A DNA stretch of 64,000 nt, taken from assembly GCA_947471505.1 (NCBI GenBank), contig CANIWM010000002.1:62001-126000 (forward strand), written 5' to 3'. A program made the position numbers and the translations under genes. A model generated the notes under the pieces. It was not told the origin of the DNA. It ran no database searches and saw nothing but the letters and a program-made list of their open reading frames with translations. This document shows, in pieces, positions 9,057-19,800 of this stretch. Position 1 is the first letter of the stretch; every line of letters starts with the position of its first letter. This stretch comes from Chthoniobacteraceae bacterium (GTDB lineage Bacteria; Verrucomicrobiota; Verrucomicrobiia; Chthoniobacterales; Chthoniobacteraceae).

Positions 9057-9848
9057 ATGCTCAGTCCTTGGCCAGCTATTCGAACCATGCTCCAGCACAT
9101 GAGCAGCATCGTATGGCTGCTCATTCACACTGTGGAGGAAATGGGCGATCGCGTCGCGCGCGGTCGCTTTCCTTTCAGATTGTCGATCTTCTTTGAGCAG
9201 ACGGAACGTACCGGCGTCGGCTCGATTCCGCTCGTGTCGCTCGTCTCGTTTTTTATCGGTCTGACGATGGCGCTGCTCACCGGTTACCAACTCCAGACGT
9301 TTGGGCAAGAGCGTCTCGTCCCCGCGCTCGTCGGTATCGCATTCACCCGGGAACTCGGACCGCTGATGACTGGCATCATGGTTGCCGCGCGAATCGGCGC
9401 GGCCTACACTGCGGAGTTGGGAACGATGACCGTCTCCGAGGAAGTGGAGGCCATCGAGGCCATGGGAATCGGCCCGCTCCGTTTCCTCGTCAGCCCGCGC
9501 GTGCTCGCGGTCTTTCTGCTTTTGCCGTGCCTCGTGGTAATCTCGGACGTCACCGCGATGACTGGTGCGGCACTGATTTCGCGCTGGGCGTTCGATATTC
9601 CTTTTCGCAGCTTTTTCGACATCGCCCTAGAGAACGTGCTGATCCGCGACATCATCGCGGGAACAGTGAAGAGTTTTCTCTTCGGTCTGATTATCGGCCT
9701 CGTGTCGTGCTACAAAGGACTCTCGGTGCGCGGCGGCGCTGCCGGAGTGGGCGATGCGACGACGTCGAGCGTAGTGACATCCATTACGACCGTCATCGGG
9801 TTCGATACGCTCTGCAACATTGTGATCGTAGCGCTTTTCGACAAATGA
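9057..9848 (+). CDS. mlaE: MlaE-family ABC permease (lipid asymmetry/MCE transport)
   Basis: Integral membrane permease of the Mla/MCE phospholipid transport system, 263 residues. It has the family core TRELGPLMTGIMVAARIGAA and the cytoplasmic EVEAIEAMGI helix (about 122-131), which couples to the ATPase. The C-terminal half carries the usual GLIIGLVSCYKG region. The stop codon overlaps the start of mlaF by ATGA (9845-9848). An internal start at 9087 is also possible. Together with the two following genes it should move lipids between inner membrane and periplasm or outer membrane. Confidence 0.95.
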   Translation: MLSPWPAIRTMLQHMSSIVWLLIHTVEEMGDRVARGRFPFRLSIFFEQTERTGVGSIPLVSLVSFFIGLTMALLTGYQLQTFGQERLVPALVGIAFTRELGPLMTGIMVAARIGAAYTAELGTMTVSEEVEAIEAMGIGPLRFLVSPRVLAVFLLLPCLVVISDVTAMTGAALISRWAFDIPFRSFFDIALENVLIRDIIAGTVKSFLFGLIIGLVSCYKGLSVRGGAAGVGDATTSSVVTSITTVIGFDTLCNIVIVALFDK

Positions 9849-10624
9849 ACGATGCCGAAAAAACCATCGTGGAGCTGCGCGATGTTCATCTCGCATTTGG
9901 GGATAACGAGATTCTCTCCGGTGTGAATCTGGCGATTCCGGAGCGTGGCCGCGTCGTCATCCTAGGCCAGTCCGGCGGTGGAAAGAGCACGATGCTGCGC
10001 CTCATCCTCGGAATTCTGAAACCCACCAGCGGCGGTGTTCTATTTAAGGGACACGACATCACTGGCATGAAACGGAGACGTTTGAACCAGATGCGGCAAC
10101 GCATGGGAATGGTCTATCAATACAGCGCGCTCATCAGCTCGTTGAGCGTGCGCGACAACCTTTCCTTGCCACTCGAAGAGCTCACTCGCAAGACACGTGC
10201 GGAGATTGATAAAGCGGTCGATGAAAAGCTCGCGATGGTCGGCATGACGGAGGCACGCGACAAGATGCCCAGCGAGCTCAGCGGCGGAATGCGCAAGCGA
10301 ATCGGCCTCGCCCGCGGAATCATCATGGACCCGCAACTCATTCTATACGACGAGCCGAGCGCCGGCCTAGATCCAGTGACGAGTTCCGTCATCAATGAGC
10401 TCATCATCTCGCTCAGCGACGCGATCGGAGCAACATCGATCATTGTCACTCACGAAATGGAAAGCGCATTTAAGATCGCGACGCACATGGCCATGCTCTT
10501 CCAAGGGAGGATCATCGCATCCGATACGCCGGAGAATTTCAAGAGCTCAACAGACCCCGTCGTGGCGCAATTCATCTCAGGCGACACAATCGGCCCAATC
10601 AACGAAGGCACTGCAAAACCATGA
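9845..10624 (+). CDS. mlaF: MlaF-family ABC ATPase
   Basis: Cytoplasmic ATPase of the MCE transporter, 259 residues. Walker A GQSGGGKST (about 39-47), signature SELSGGMRKRIGLARG (about 140-155), Walker B LILYDEPSAGLDP and the switch His in IIVTHEM are all present. The LSGGM variant and DEPSAGLDP are typical of MlaF/Ttg2A. ATGA overlaps with both neighbours point to translational coupling. Confidence 0.96.
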   Translation: MNDAEKTIVELRDVHLAFGDNEILSGVNLAIPERGRVVILGQSGGGKSTMLRLILGILKPTSGGVLFKGHDITGMKRRRLNQMRQRMGMVYQYSALISSLSVRDNLSLPLEELTRKTRAEIDKAVDEKLAMVGMTEARDKMPSELSGGMRKRIGLARGIIMDPQLILYDEPSAGLDPVTSSVINELIISLSDAIGATSIIVTHEMESAFKIATHMAMLFQGRIIASDTPENFKSSTDPVVAQFISGDTIGPINEGTAKP

Positions 10625-11619
10625 ACATTCTCCGAAACGAAATCCGCACCGGCATTCTCGTCGTGCTCTCGCTATCCGGGCTCGTAGCCCTGCTGCTTTA
10701 CCTCGGGTCTCCGGGTGTGTTCGTGGCGCAGAAATCTTTCCGGATCTATTTTGATAATGCAGCGGGGCTCGAGCCGGGAGCTCCGGTGCTCCTCGCGGGC
10801 CGAAAAATTGGGCAGGTCAGAAAACTTTATTCACCGGTGCCGTTGAAGGAGCGCCCTACCCCGAAGATGGAAACCCTCGTGGAGGTGCAGGTCAGCAAGG
10901 CGGCGCAAATCTTCGTACGCGTAAAAGCGCAGATCACACAACCCAGCTTGCTCGGTAAGCCCGTGATCGATTTCACGTCCGGCGAAGAAGACAGCGGACT
11001 CGCTCCCGACGGCACGCATTTTATCGGCGAGCGCCAGCCCGGCCTTGCCGACGCAGTTCCTGCAGTGTTGGAGAAAATCGACCCGGCCTTGATCAAAGCC
11101 GGAGCCACTCTCGACAGTCTCCAGAGGACTGCGGACAATCTCACGAAGCTCACAAGCGAAGGGTCCGCACTTCCTGCAATGATGGAGGAATTCAAGCAAT
11201 TCGGAGTTCACCTCAATCAACTCAGCGGCCCAGACGGATCGCTCCGGCGTTCGCTGCAAAACATCGAGAAGATGACCGGTGAAAACGGCAAGTTCGATAT
11301 CGCGCTCGGCCACATCGCGGACATCACGGCTCCGGGCAGCGATCTCACGAAAGCCATGTCTCACGCGGAGCAATTTACGGGGAATCTTTCCGCCAACAAA
11401 GACATCGAACTCGCGCTGCGAAATATCCGCCGCGTTTCGGAAAACATGGACCGGGAAATCAAGCGCCTCGGCGATCAATTCTCCACGGTCGGAAAGAATC
11501 TGGGCGACGCCAGCGATACCGTGAAGCGCCAGCCCTGGCGCTTGATCTGGCCTTCTACCAAGAAGTATGAGGACGAGCGCGTATCCCCTCGCCCGGTCTT
11601 CAAATCGACCAAGAAATAG
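10621..11619 (+). CDS. mlaD: MlaD-family MCE substrate-binding protein
   Basis: A 332-residue protein with one N-terminal membrane helix (about 8-30), an MCE domain (about 38-120; contains GLEPGAPVLLAGRKIGQV) and a long helical C-terminal region (about 160-310) that would form a stalk. Single-MCE proteins form hexameric rings that bind lipid. The C-terminal region is longer than in E. coli MlaD (183 residues). MlaB and MlaC homologues are not seen in the window. It ends the three-gene operon. Confidence 0.93.
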   Translation: MNILRNEIRTGILVVLSLSGLVALLLYLGSPGVFVAQKSFRIYFDNAAGLEPGAPVLLAGRKIGQVRKLYSPVPLKERPTPKMETLVEVQVSKAAQIFVRVKAQITQPSLLGKPVIDFTSGEEDSGLAPDGTHFIGERQPGLADAVPAVLEKIDPALIKAGATLDSLQRTADNLTKLTSEGSALPAMMEEFKQFGVHLNQLSGPDGSLRRSLQNIEKMTGENGKFDIALGHIADITAPGSDLTKAMSHAEQFTGNLSANKDIELALRNIRRVSENMDREIKRLGDQFSTVGKNLGDASDTVKRQPWRLIWPSTKKYEDERVSPRPVFKSTKK

Positions 11620-11644
11620 GCGGGAGATACCTCCTCAAACATCT

Positions 11645-11660
11645 TGGGGTAAAGACCCCA
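11645..11660 (+). terminator. Weak hairpin after mlaD
   Basis: TGGGG and CCCCA flank a TAAAGA loop 25 bases after the mlaD stop. Only an interrupted T-rich stretch (TATTTTCG) follows, so termination activity is uncertain. Confidence 0.3.
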
Positions 11661-11722
11661 TATTTTCGCAGCCGTGTCATTGGCAATATTCGCGTCGTTG
11701 CCCCCGCCCAACGCACAACAAT

Positions 11723-12352
11723 ATGACACAACTACTCGAATGGCCCACGCCGCCCCAAATCACTACGGATACCGAATTCAGCGACGAAGACTTGATGAAA
11801 AAGATCCAGTCTCACGACCATCGCGGTCTCGAACTTCTCCATACCCGTTACGCAGCCCTTCTCCGCACTATCAGTATGAAAGTTCTGCACAACGAGGCCG
11901 ACACCGAAGATCTGCTCCAGAACATATTCATGGAAATATGGGATCGTGCAGCGAGCTACGAACCACAAATGGGAAAGCCGCTGGCGTGGATCGCTACACT
12001 CGCCCGCCGCCGTGCGATCGATCGCCTCCGCAAACGCGAAACCTATTCGCGGGTCGAGGATCGTTATGCCGACGAGTGCGACTTGCGGGGAGAAAGCTGG
12101 ACGCATGTTCACGAAGACATCTCGCACACCGAGCAGACCGCGTGTCTAAACCGTGCTCTAGCTACTCTCCCCGAAGCGCAGCGCTCCGCCATACATCTCG
12201 CATTCCACCAGCAGATGACCCAGCGCGAAATCGCCGCACACACCGGCATACCGCTGGGAACCATCAAGACGCGCCTGGAATTGGGGCTCCGAAAAATGGC
12301 GGCATGCCTTTGCGGTCATGAGGACCTCCTCCTTGAGCGGGCATTGCGCTAG
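11723..12352 (+). CDS. ECF-type RNA polymerase sigma factor
   Basis: Sigma-70 family factor of 209 residues with region 2 (about 40-105, including ADTEDLLQNIFMEIW and LARRRAIDRLRKRE) and region 4 (about 145-195, with QREIAAHTGIPLGTIKTRL as the -35-recognising helix-turn-helix). The spacing and sequence resemble SigK/ECF-type factors. No anti-sigma factor gene follows. The start at 11723 is preferred because region 2 then begins at the expected distance, whereas upstream in-frame sequence is not protein-like. It lies directly before the glucan synthase, with 317 bases between. Confidence 0.9.
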   Translation: MTQLLEWPTPPQITTDTEFSDEDLMKKIQSHDHRGLELLHTRYAALLRTISMKVLHNEADTEDLLQNIFMEIWDRAASYEPQMGKPLAWIATLARRRAIDRLRKRETYSRVEDRYADECDLRGESWTHVHEDISHTEQTACLNRALATLPEAQRSAIHLAFHQQMTQREIAAHTGIPLGTIKTRLELGLRKMAACLCGHEDLLLERALR

Positions 12353-12669
12353 TCCGTTCTCGCTTTGATGGACTGGCCGACCCTCAGAGCCCCCAGATTC
12401 CTACGTTCGAAGGCCGTTAGCCCAGTTTGGGACCGTCCGGCCCCACAGAAGAGTCGCATGATCGTCCCGTCCGTTTCTCGCGGACGTTCATCGTAGGGTT
12501 TCACCCCATCGCAAGATTGCAGCGCAGCGTCACAATCCTAGCGACGGACACTTACTACCATTGTCCGGAATCAAATCTTTATGTCGAATCATCCTGCGTG
12601 CGAAACTCCTGCCCATCCGCTCCGTGAGGCGGCGAATGCAACCCTCTGGACGCGAGTTTATCGCTTCGC
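12353..12669. other. Intergenic region before the glucan synthase; nothing recognised
   Basis: These 317 bases hold no convincing ORF, hairpin terminator, tRNA or riboswitch that I can recognise. It should contain the promoter of the glucan synthase gene. Confidence 0.5.
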
Positions 12670-13785
12670 ATGAAGTCCGTTTCGAACTACTGGACACGCT
12701 GGATCGCTAAACTGAAAGGCCCTCCGCTTTGCCGGACGGAGGCGCAATTTAGGGGCGAGCTTTTCACTCCGGATCAACTGAGCCGTCATGCTAGGACTCT
12801 GGCGGCGAGCCATCATGTGGGGTCGCACGTTGGTCCCGACGTTTTGCTCGCGAGACTGGAGAGGAACGAAGAGGTCATTCGCGCGTTCAACGGGACAATT
12901 CTCGCCCTCGACAAGACGCGCCGGATCACGCCGGCCGCGGAATGGCTGATTGATAACTTCTACATCATCGAAGAGCAGATCCAGATGGCCCGCCTGCATT
13001 TACCAAAGGGCTACAGCCGCGAACTGCCGCGGTTGCTGGATGGCCATTCCGCAGGCGTTCCGAGGGTCTATGACATTGTGATCGAACTGATTGCCCATAC
13101 GGATGCGCAGATGGATGTCGGTTCGCTATCCGCTTTTGTCGCGGCGTATCAAAGCGTCGTTTCGCTGAAGCTGGGAGAGCTTTGGGCGATTCCGATCATG
13201 TGCCGCCTGAGCTTGATCGACAATCTCCAGTGCATCACGAGCCGCCTTGCCATTGCGCGGAAAGAGCGCGACCTCGCGCATTCGTGGGTCGAGCGTTTAC
13301 ATGAGATGGCGAAAACGAATCCGGCCCAGCTCATCGTTGTAGTCGCGGAGATGGCAAAGTCGGAGATCCCGCTCACAAGCTCATTTGTTGCGGAGTTTTG
13401 CCAGTGCCTCTCCCAACACAGTACGGTGCTGCATTTCGCGCGCACGTGGCTGGAGCAGCAGCTTTCGGAGCATGGGCTTTCTGTCGAGCAGCTCATCCAT
13501 CGCGAGAGCCAGATGCTGGCGGCGGACCAGGTCTCCGTGAGCCACTGCATCGCGAGTCTGCGACTTCTTGGGGCGATTGACTGGAAGGACTTTGTGGAAA
13601 GTCTGAGTCTGGTTGAGGCGACGCTGCGGACGGATCCCGCAGGTATCTACCCGACGATGGATTTTGCGACGAGGGATCGATATCGCCACGTCGTCGAGGC
13701 GCTCGCGCGGCACGGGGAAATGGGCGAGGCCGACGTCGCGCGGAAATCGACCGATCTGGCCGCAGTGGCCAGTCGCGCGAATTAG
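12670..13785 (+). CDS. ndvB: Cyclic beta-1,2-glucan synthase, N-terminal part (ends at in-frame amber)
   Basis: These 371 residues match the N-terminal cytoplasmic region of NdvB/ChvB/Cgs enzymes, including RITPAAEWLIDNFYIIEEQI (about 86-105) and the LPKGYSRELPRL segment. Translation ends at a TAG at 13783-13785. Reading through in the same frame continues straight into the next ORF (GHVGFYLVDKGRPELE), with no shift. Adding both parts gives about 2,872 codons, close to the roughly 2,830 residues of the rhizobial enzymes. This could be a recent nonsense mutation, a sequencing error, a genuine two-polypeptide enzyme, or amber suppression. Confidence 0.85.
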   Translation: MKSVSNYWTRWIAKLKGPPLCRTEAQFRGELFTPDQLSRHARTLAASHHVGSHVGPDVLLARLERNEEVIRAFNGTILALDKTRRITPAAEWLIDNFYIIEEQIQMARLHLPKGYSRELPRLLDGHSAGVPRVYDIVIELIAHTDAQMDVGSLSAFVAAYQSVVSLKLGELWAIPIMCRLSLIDNLQCITSRLAIARKERDLAHSWVERLHEMAKTNPAQLIVVVAEMAKSEIPLTSSFVAEFCQCLSQHSTVLHFARTWLEQQLSEHGLSVEQLIHRESQMLAADQVSVSHCIASLRLLGAIDWKDFVESLSLVEATLRTDPAGIYPTMDFATRDRYRHVVEALARHGEMGEADVARKSTDLAAVASRAN

Positions 13786-13806
13786 CCCGGATTACGAGCA
13801 GGGCAT

Positions 13807-16800
13807 GTGGGATTCTATCTCGTCGATAAAGGCCGGCCGGAACTGGAGCGGGCGGTGAACGTGAAGTGGCCGTGGCCTACGATGATCGAGCGCGGCATCC
13901 GGCGTTTTCCACTCACATTCTACATCGGGGGAATCACTCTGGTCTCGCTGCTCGCGGCGTGCGTGTACTTCCGGAGTGCGCGACCTCTTTTGATGCAGGG
14001 TTGGGCGCTCGCGGGTTTCACTCTCGTCTTTTTCCTCTGCGCCAGCCAGTTCGCAGTATCGATCTTGAACTGGCTTTCCGGGCTCCTTGTCAGTCCGCGA
14101 GTTTTACCACGGCTTGATTTCTCGGCCGAGGTCGCGCCGGATTGCCGCACGATGGTGGTCGTGCCGACGATGCTCACGAGCGACGATGGAGTGGATCACT
14201 TGATCGATGTCGTGGAGATTCACTATCTCGCAAATCGCGATCCGCGCGTTCACTTTGCGCTGCTCACGGACTTCCGGGACGCAGCGTCCGAGAATCAGCC
14301 TGAGGACGGGCGACTCCAAGAGCGAGCGCGCAAAGGCATCGCGGCGCTGAACGAGAAATATCCGTCTGCGGAGCATTCGATATTCTTTCTGTTTCATCGG
14401 CCACGCCGGTGGAACGAGAGCGAAGGCGTGTGGATGGGCTACGAGCGCAAGCGAGGCAAACTGACAGAGTTTAACGCACTGTTGCGCGGCGGTTCGCGGG
14501 AATCCTTTTCCGTTATCGAGGGCGATACGGCGATCCTGCCGCGAATCAAATACGTCATCACACTCGATACCGACACGCATCTCCCCCGGGACGCTGCGCG
14601 CAAGCTTGTCGGCACGATGGCGCACCCGCTGAACCGTCCGCAATTTCACGGAGAACACGCAACCGTGTCGGATGGATACGGCATCCTTCAGCCGCGGGTT
14701 TCAGTCAGTCTCCCGAGTTCCCGGCGCTCGTGGTTTGTGCGAATCTTTGCCGGTGAATCGGGGATTGATCCGTACACCCGCGCCGTGTCGGACGTTTATC
14801 AGGACATCTTCCAGGAAGGTTCGTTCATCGGGAAGGGGATCTATGACGTGGACGCTTTCGAGCGCGCCTTGGACGGACGGTGTCCGGACAATTCCATCCT
14901 GAGCCATGACCTGTTCGAGTCCGTCCACGCACGGTCGGCACTGGTCAGCGACGTGGAACTTTTTGAGGATCACCCGTCCCGCTTCAACGTCGAAATGGCC
15001 CGGCGTCATCGATGGATTCGTGGTGACTGGCAAATCGCGCAATGGCTCTTTCCCAGCGTTCCGGGACGCGAGGCGTGCCGCATGGCGAATCCACTCTCAG
15101 GGATTTCGCTGTGGAAAATATTCGATAATTTGAGGCGGAGTCTTGTTCCGCCCGCGCTCATCGTCTTCGTCATCGGGCACTGGCTTTTGCTGCCGACGCT
15201 GGGCAATGCGGCGATGATGCTCGTCGTAGCGATCATCATTCTACCGGGACTCGCGGCGTCGATTCTCCGTCTGGCTTCAAAGCCCGATGACCTACCGTGG
15301 GCGCTTTTCCTGCGGTCGTGGGCCGGCTCCGTCGGGAGACAGCTCGCGCAGGGAGCGCTCTCGCTGGTGTTTCTGCCGTATGACGCGTTTGTGAGTGCGG
15401 ACGCGATTGGAAAGACCGTGATTCGATTGATCGTAACAAAGAAGCGCCTGCTGGAATGGCAGACGTCGAGCGATTCGGAGAAGAACGCGCGCTCCGACGT
15501 TCCCGGGTTCTACGCCGCGATGTGGATCGCGCCGGTGGTGGCGCTTGGAACGGGCATCGCACTTGCAGTCCTCCATTCGCACCAGCTCTGGGCGGCGTTG
15601 CCGCTCCTGGCCGCATGGCTTGTCTCGCCGTGGATTGCATGGTGTATCAGCGTTCCGATTCAGTCGCCCGAATCGGAACTGACTCCTGAGCAGATTTCGT
15701 TTTTGCGCGTTACCGCGCGGAAAACCTGGCGGTTCTTTGAGCGGTTTGTGAGTGCGGAGGAGCACTGGCTGCCACCCGACAACTTCCAGGAATCACCACG
15801 CCCCGTCATCGCGTCGCGCACATCGCCGACAAATATGGGAATGGCGCTGCTGGCAAATCTCGCAGCTCGCGATTTCGGTTACATCCCATTGAGTGCCTTG
15901 CTCGACCGCACGCGGAAAACGCTCGCAACGATGCATGACCTCGAGCGGCACCGGGATCATTTCTACAATTGGTATGACACGCGAACCCTTGAGCCGCTTC
16001 GCCCGCTTTATGTTTCCAGCGTGGATAGCGGAAATCTCGCCGGCCATCTATTGACGCTCGCTTCGGGCCTCCGTGGGTTGGGCGACGAGCCGCTCTTCTC
16101 CCCGCACATGCTCAACGGGCTCGGCGACACCGTGGCGGTGCTGCAACAGTATGCCGGAAAAAACGCGAGCCTGTCGCATATCGCAGCGGAACTCCGGAAT
16201 CCACCCGTGACATTGCGCGATGCATATTCGCTGCTGGAGCGCACGGCATCCACAGCGGATGAGGTCGCCGTCTCGCTCCAGAATGAGAGCGAAGCGATCG
16301 TGGGATGGGCCGAGGCGCTGAAGCAGAACTGCGACGCGCATCTCGAAGAGCTACGCACCTTCGCGCCGTGGCTGGAAATTCCGCCGGAGGAAGCCGGCGC
16401 GGAAATCGAGGGACTACTCGGCACTCTCACTCGTCCCGTGTCATTGCGCGAGCTGGCTGCGATCGAAATCAACGAGGTGAACGACGGCATCACACGCTGG
16501 CGCAGGAATGCCCGTGAGCTGGCTGGAGAGCGCCTCCAGACGATCGTCGGCCTCGCCCGGCAGGCTGAAATGCTCGCGGCGATGGATTTCGGTTTCCTTT
16601 ACGATCCTGCGAGGGATCTTTTCACCATTGGCTTCAACGTCACGGAGCGCAGATGCGATGCGAGCTTCTACGATTTGCTGGCTTCGGAGGCCCGCCTGGG
16701 CAGCTATGTGGCCATCGCGCTCGGGCAGATTCCCCAGGATCATTGGTTCTCGATGGGACGGCTTCTCGTCGCCTCGCAGAGCGAGCCCATTTTGATTTCG

Positions 16801-19800
16801 TGGAGCGGCTCGATGTTCGAATACCTGATGCCACTGCTCGTCATGCCGAGCTACGAGAACACTCTGCTCGACCGCACTTGCAAAGCAGTGGTGGAGCAAC
16901 AAATCGGATACGGTAAATCGCGCGGCGTTCCGTGGGGGATTTCCGAATCCGGCTACAACCGGACAGACGCGCAACTGAACTACCAATACCGCGCATTCGG
17001 CGTTCCGGGTCTGGGCCTGAAGCGAGGATTGGCGGAGGATCTGGTGATTGCTCCATACGCCACGGCGATGGCGCTTATGGTCGCGCCCAAGGAGGCATGC
17101 GAGAATCTGCAATTGCTGGAAAGCCAGTCCCGGAGCGGGCCATACGGCTTCTATGAAGCCGTGGACTACACGCCGTCGCGCCTGCCTCCCGGCGAAGCAA
17201 GCGCCACGATCCTTTCGTACATGTCGCATCATCAAGGCATGAGTCTTCTCGCGCTGGTTCATCTTCTGCGGGACGCGCCCATGCAGCGGCGCTTCCTCGC
17301 ATGTCCGGCATTCAAGGCGACGGACCTGCTTTTGCAGGAACGTGTGCCAAGGACGGCGGCGAGCGTGTTCTCCGCAGATTTGGAAATGGAAACCTCGCGG
17401 ACGGTCGTGAGCGATGAGGACAGCGGCAATCGGGTTTACACCGATCCCACTCTTCCCGCGCCGGAGGTTCATCTCCTGTCCAACGGCCGCTACCATGTAG
17501 CGATTAGCAGCGCGGGCGGCGGCTACAGCCGATGGGGAGACATTGGGCTCACGCGCTGGCGCGAAGACGGAACGCGTGATTGCTGGGGAATGTTCGCCTA
17601 CATTCGCGACGTGGCGACGGGAGAGTTCTGGTCGAACGCGCACCAACCCACGCTGCGCCCGCTGAAAGGCTACGAGGCAATCTTCTCGCAGGCCCGTGCG
17701 GAATTCCGTCATCGGCATGTGGGGCTGCAGGTCCACACCGAAGTCAGCGTTTCTCCGGAGGACGATGTCGAGCTGCGGCGCATCACAATCACGAATCGCC
17801 GCGATACCGTGCGTGTCATCGAGCTGACCACTTACGCCGAGGTCGTGCTCGCGACTCCCGCCTCGGACGCGGCGCATCCCGCCTTCAGCAATCTTTTCGT
17901 GCAGACGGAGTTTGCGCATGAATCCTCCGCACTGCTCTGCACAAGGCGCGCGCGCTCCGAGCAGGAGAGGCCGCCGTGGCTGCTGCATATGATGGTAGGG
18001 CAATCCGAAGGGCCGGGTTCGCTTTCCTGCGAAACGGATCGCGTGCGATTCGTGGGAAGAGGTCGCACTCTCGCCCACCCTGCAGCGATGGATGGAATCG
18101 CACCGCTTTCCAATACGGTAGGCTCCGTTCTCGATCCTGTCGTCTCGCTTCGGCGCATGTTTACGCTGGGGCCGAACGAGACGGTGATCATCGATCTCGT
18201 GCTGGGGGCATCTGAGAGCCGTGAAGGCGCGATGACGCTCGTTGAGAGATATCAGGCCTCGCGAATGGTCGATCGTGCCTTTGACCTCGCGTGGACGCAC
18301 GGACGCGTCACGCTGCATCAACTGGATGCCACCGAGGGCGAAGCGCGGCTCTACGGGCGTCTGGCCGGCGCATTGATTTACGCAGACCCCGCGCGCCGGG
18401 CCGCTGCCACGCTGCTTCGCAGCAACAGGCGGGGACAAAGCGGGCTGTGGAGTTACGGAATCTCGGGCGATGTGCCGATCGTTGTGCTGCGAATCCGCCG
18501 TGTGGAGAATATCAACATCGTCCGCCAGTTGATTCGCGCGCATGCATACTGGCGATTGAAGGGCCTGCTGGTGGAGCTAGTCATTTTGAACGAAGACGAC
18601 TCCATCTACAGCCAACCGCTGCATGATCAGATCACGGGCGTGATTGTGTCCGGCATCGAGGCGCAACTCCTCGAGAAACCGAACGGAATCTTTGTGAGGC
18701 ATTTCGATCAAATCCCGAACGACGACATCATCCTGCTTCAATCAGTCGCGCGCATTGTACTCGATGACGAGAAGGGAACTTTGATGGAGCAATGGGAGCA
18801 TCGCAGTGTCCTCGAATCGATGGTGCCGATGCTCCGGCCTACGCGCTCGGTGTCCGCAACCACCTCCGTGCCGCTTCCTCACCGGGATCTTTTATTTTCC
18901 AATGGTCTCGGAGGATTCACGCGCGACGGACACGAGTACGTGATCACGCTCCAGGCGGGTCAAATGACGCCTGCGCCGTGGGTCAACGTCATCGCAAATC
19001 CATACTTCGGGACTGTGGTTTCAGAATGCGGTTCTGCATATACGTGGTTTGAAAACGCGCACGAGTTCCGCATCACTCCGTGGAGCAATGACCCCGTCCA
19101 GGACACAACCGGTGAGGCCCTTTACATCCGGGACGAACAGACAGGGCAGGTCTGGTCGCCCACGCCGTTGCCCGCGCGCGGGGCAACGCCTTACGTCATC
19201 CGGCATGGATTCGGGTACACTGTTTTCGAGCACATCGAGAACGGCATCGAGTCGGAGTTGTGGGTGTTCGTCGCGATGGATGCCTCCGTGAAATTCAACG
19301 TCCTGAAGCTCCGGAATGTGTCTGGTCGCCCGCGGCGCGTCTCGGCCACGTGCTATTGCGAATGGGTGCTCGGAGAACTCAGACATCAAAGCCTGCTTCA
19401 CGTGCAGACGACCGTGGACATCAAGACATCCGCGCTGCTTGCACGGAACGCTTACAATACTGAATTCCCCGGCCGTATTGTGTTTCTCGATGTGACGGAT
19501 CCCGCGCGAACAGTGACCGGCGATCGTAAGGAATTCATCGGCCGGAATGGAAGCCTCGCCGAGCCTTCCGCGCTCAAGCATGCGCGGCTTTCCGGAAAGG
19601 TCGGCGCAGGTCTCGATCCCTGCGGGGCCATGCAGCTCGCGTTTGATCTCCCGGACGGGCAGGAGCGTGAGACGACCTTCAGGCTCGGCGTCGGAAGAAA
19701 CCACGCGGAAGTCCAGAATCTGATCCTGCGTTTCCGCCGTGCAGAGTCCAGCCGCATCGCGCTGGAAGGCGTGTGGAGCTATTGGAACAAGACGCTCGGC

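Noticed and set aside
16441-18543. 700-codon minus-strand ORF inside the glucan synthase
   Set aside because: Antisense to well-conserved GH94/GT84 sequence; no motif or start context supports it.
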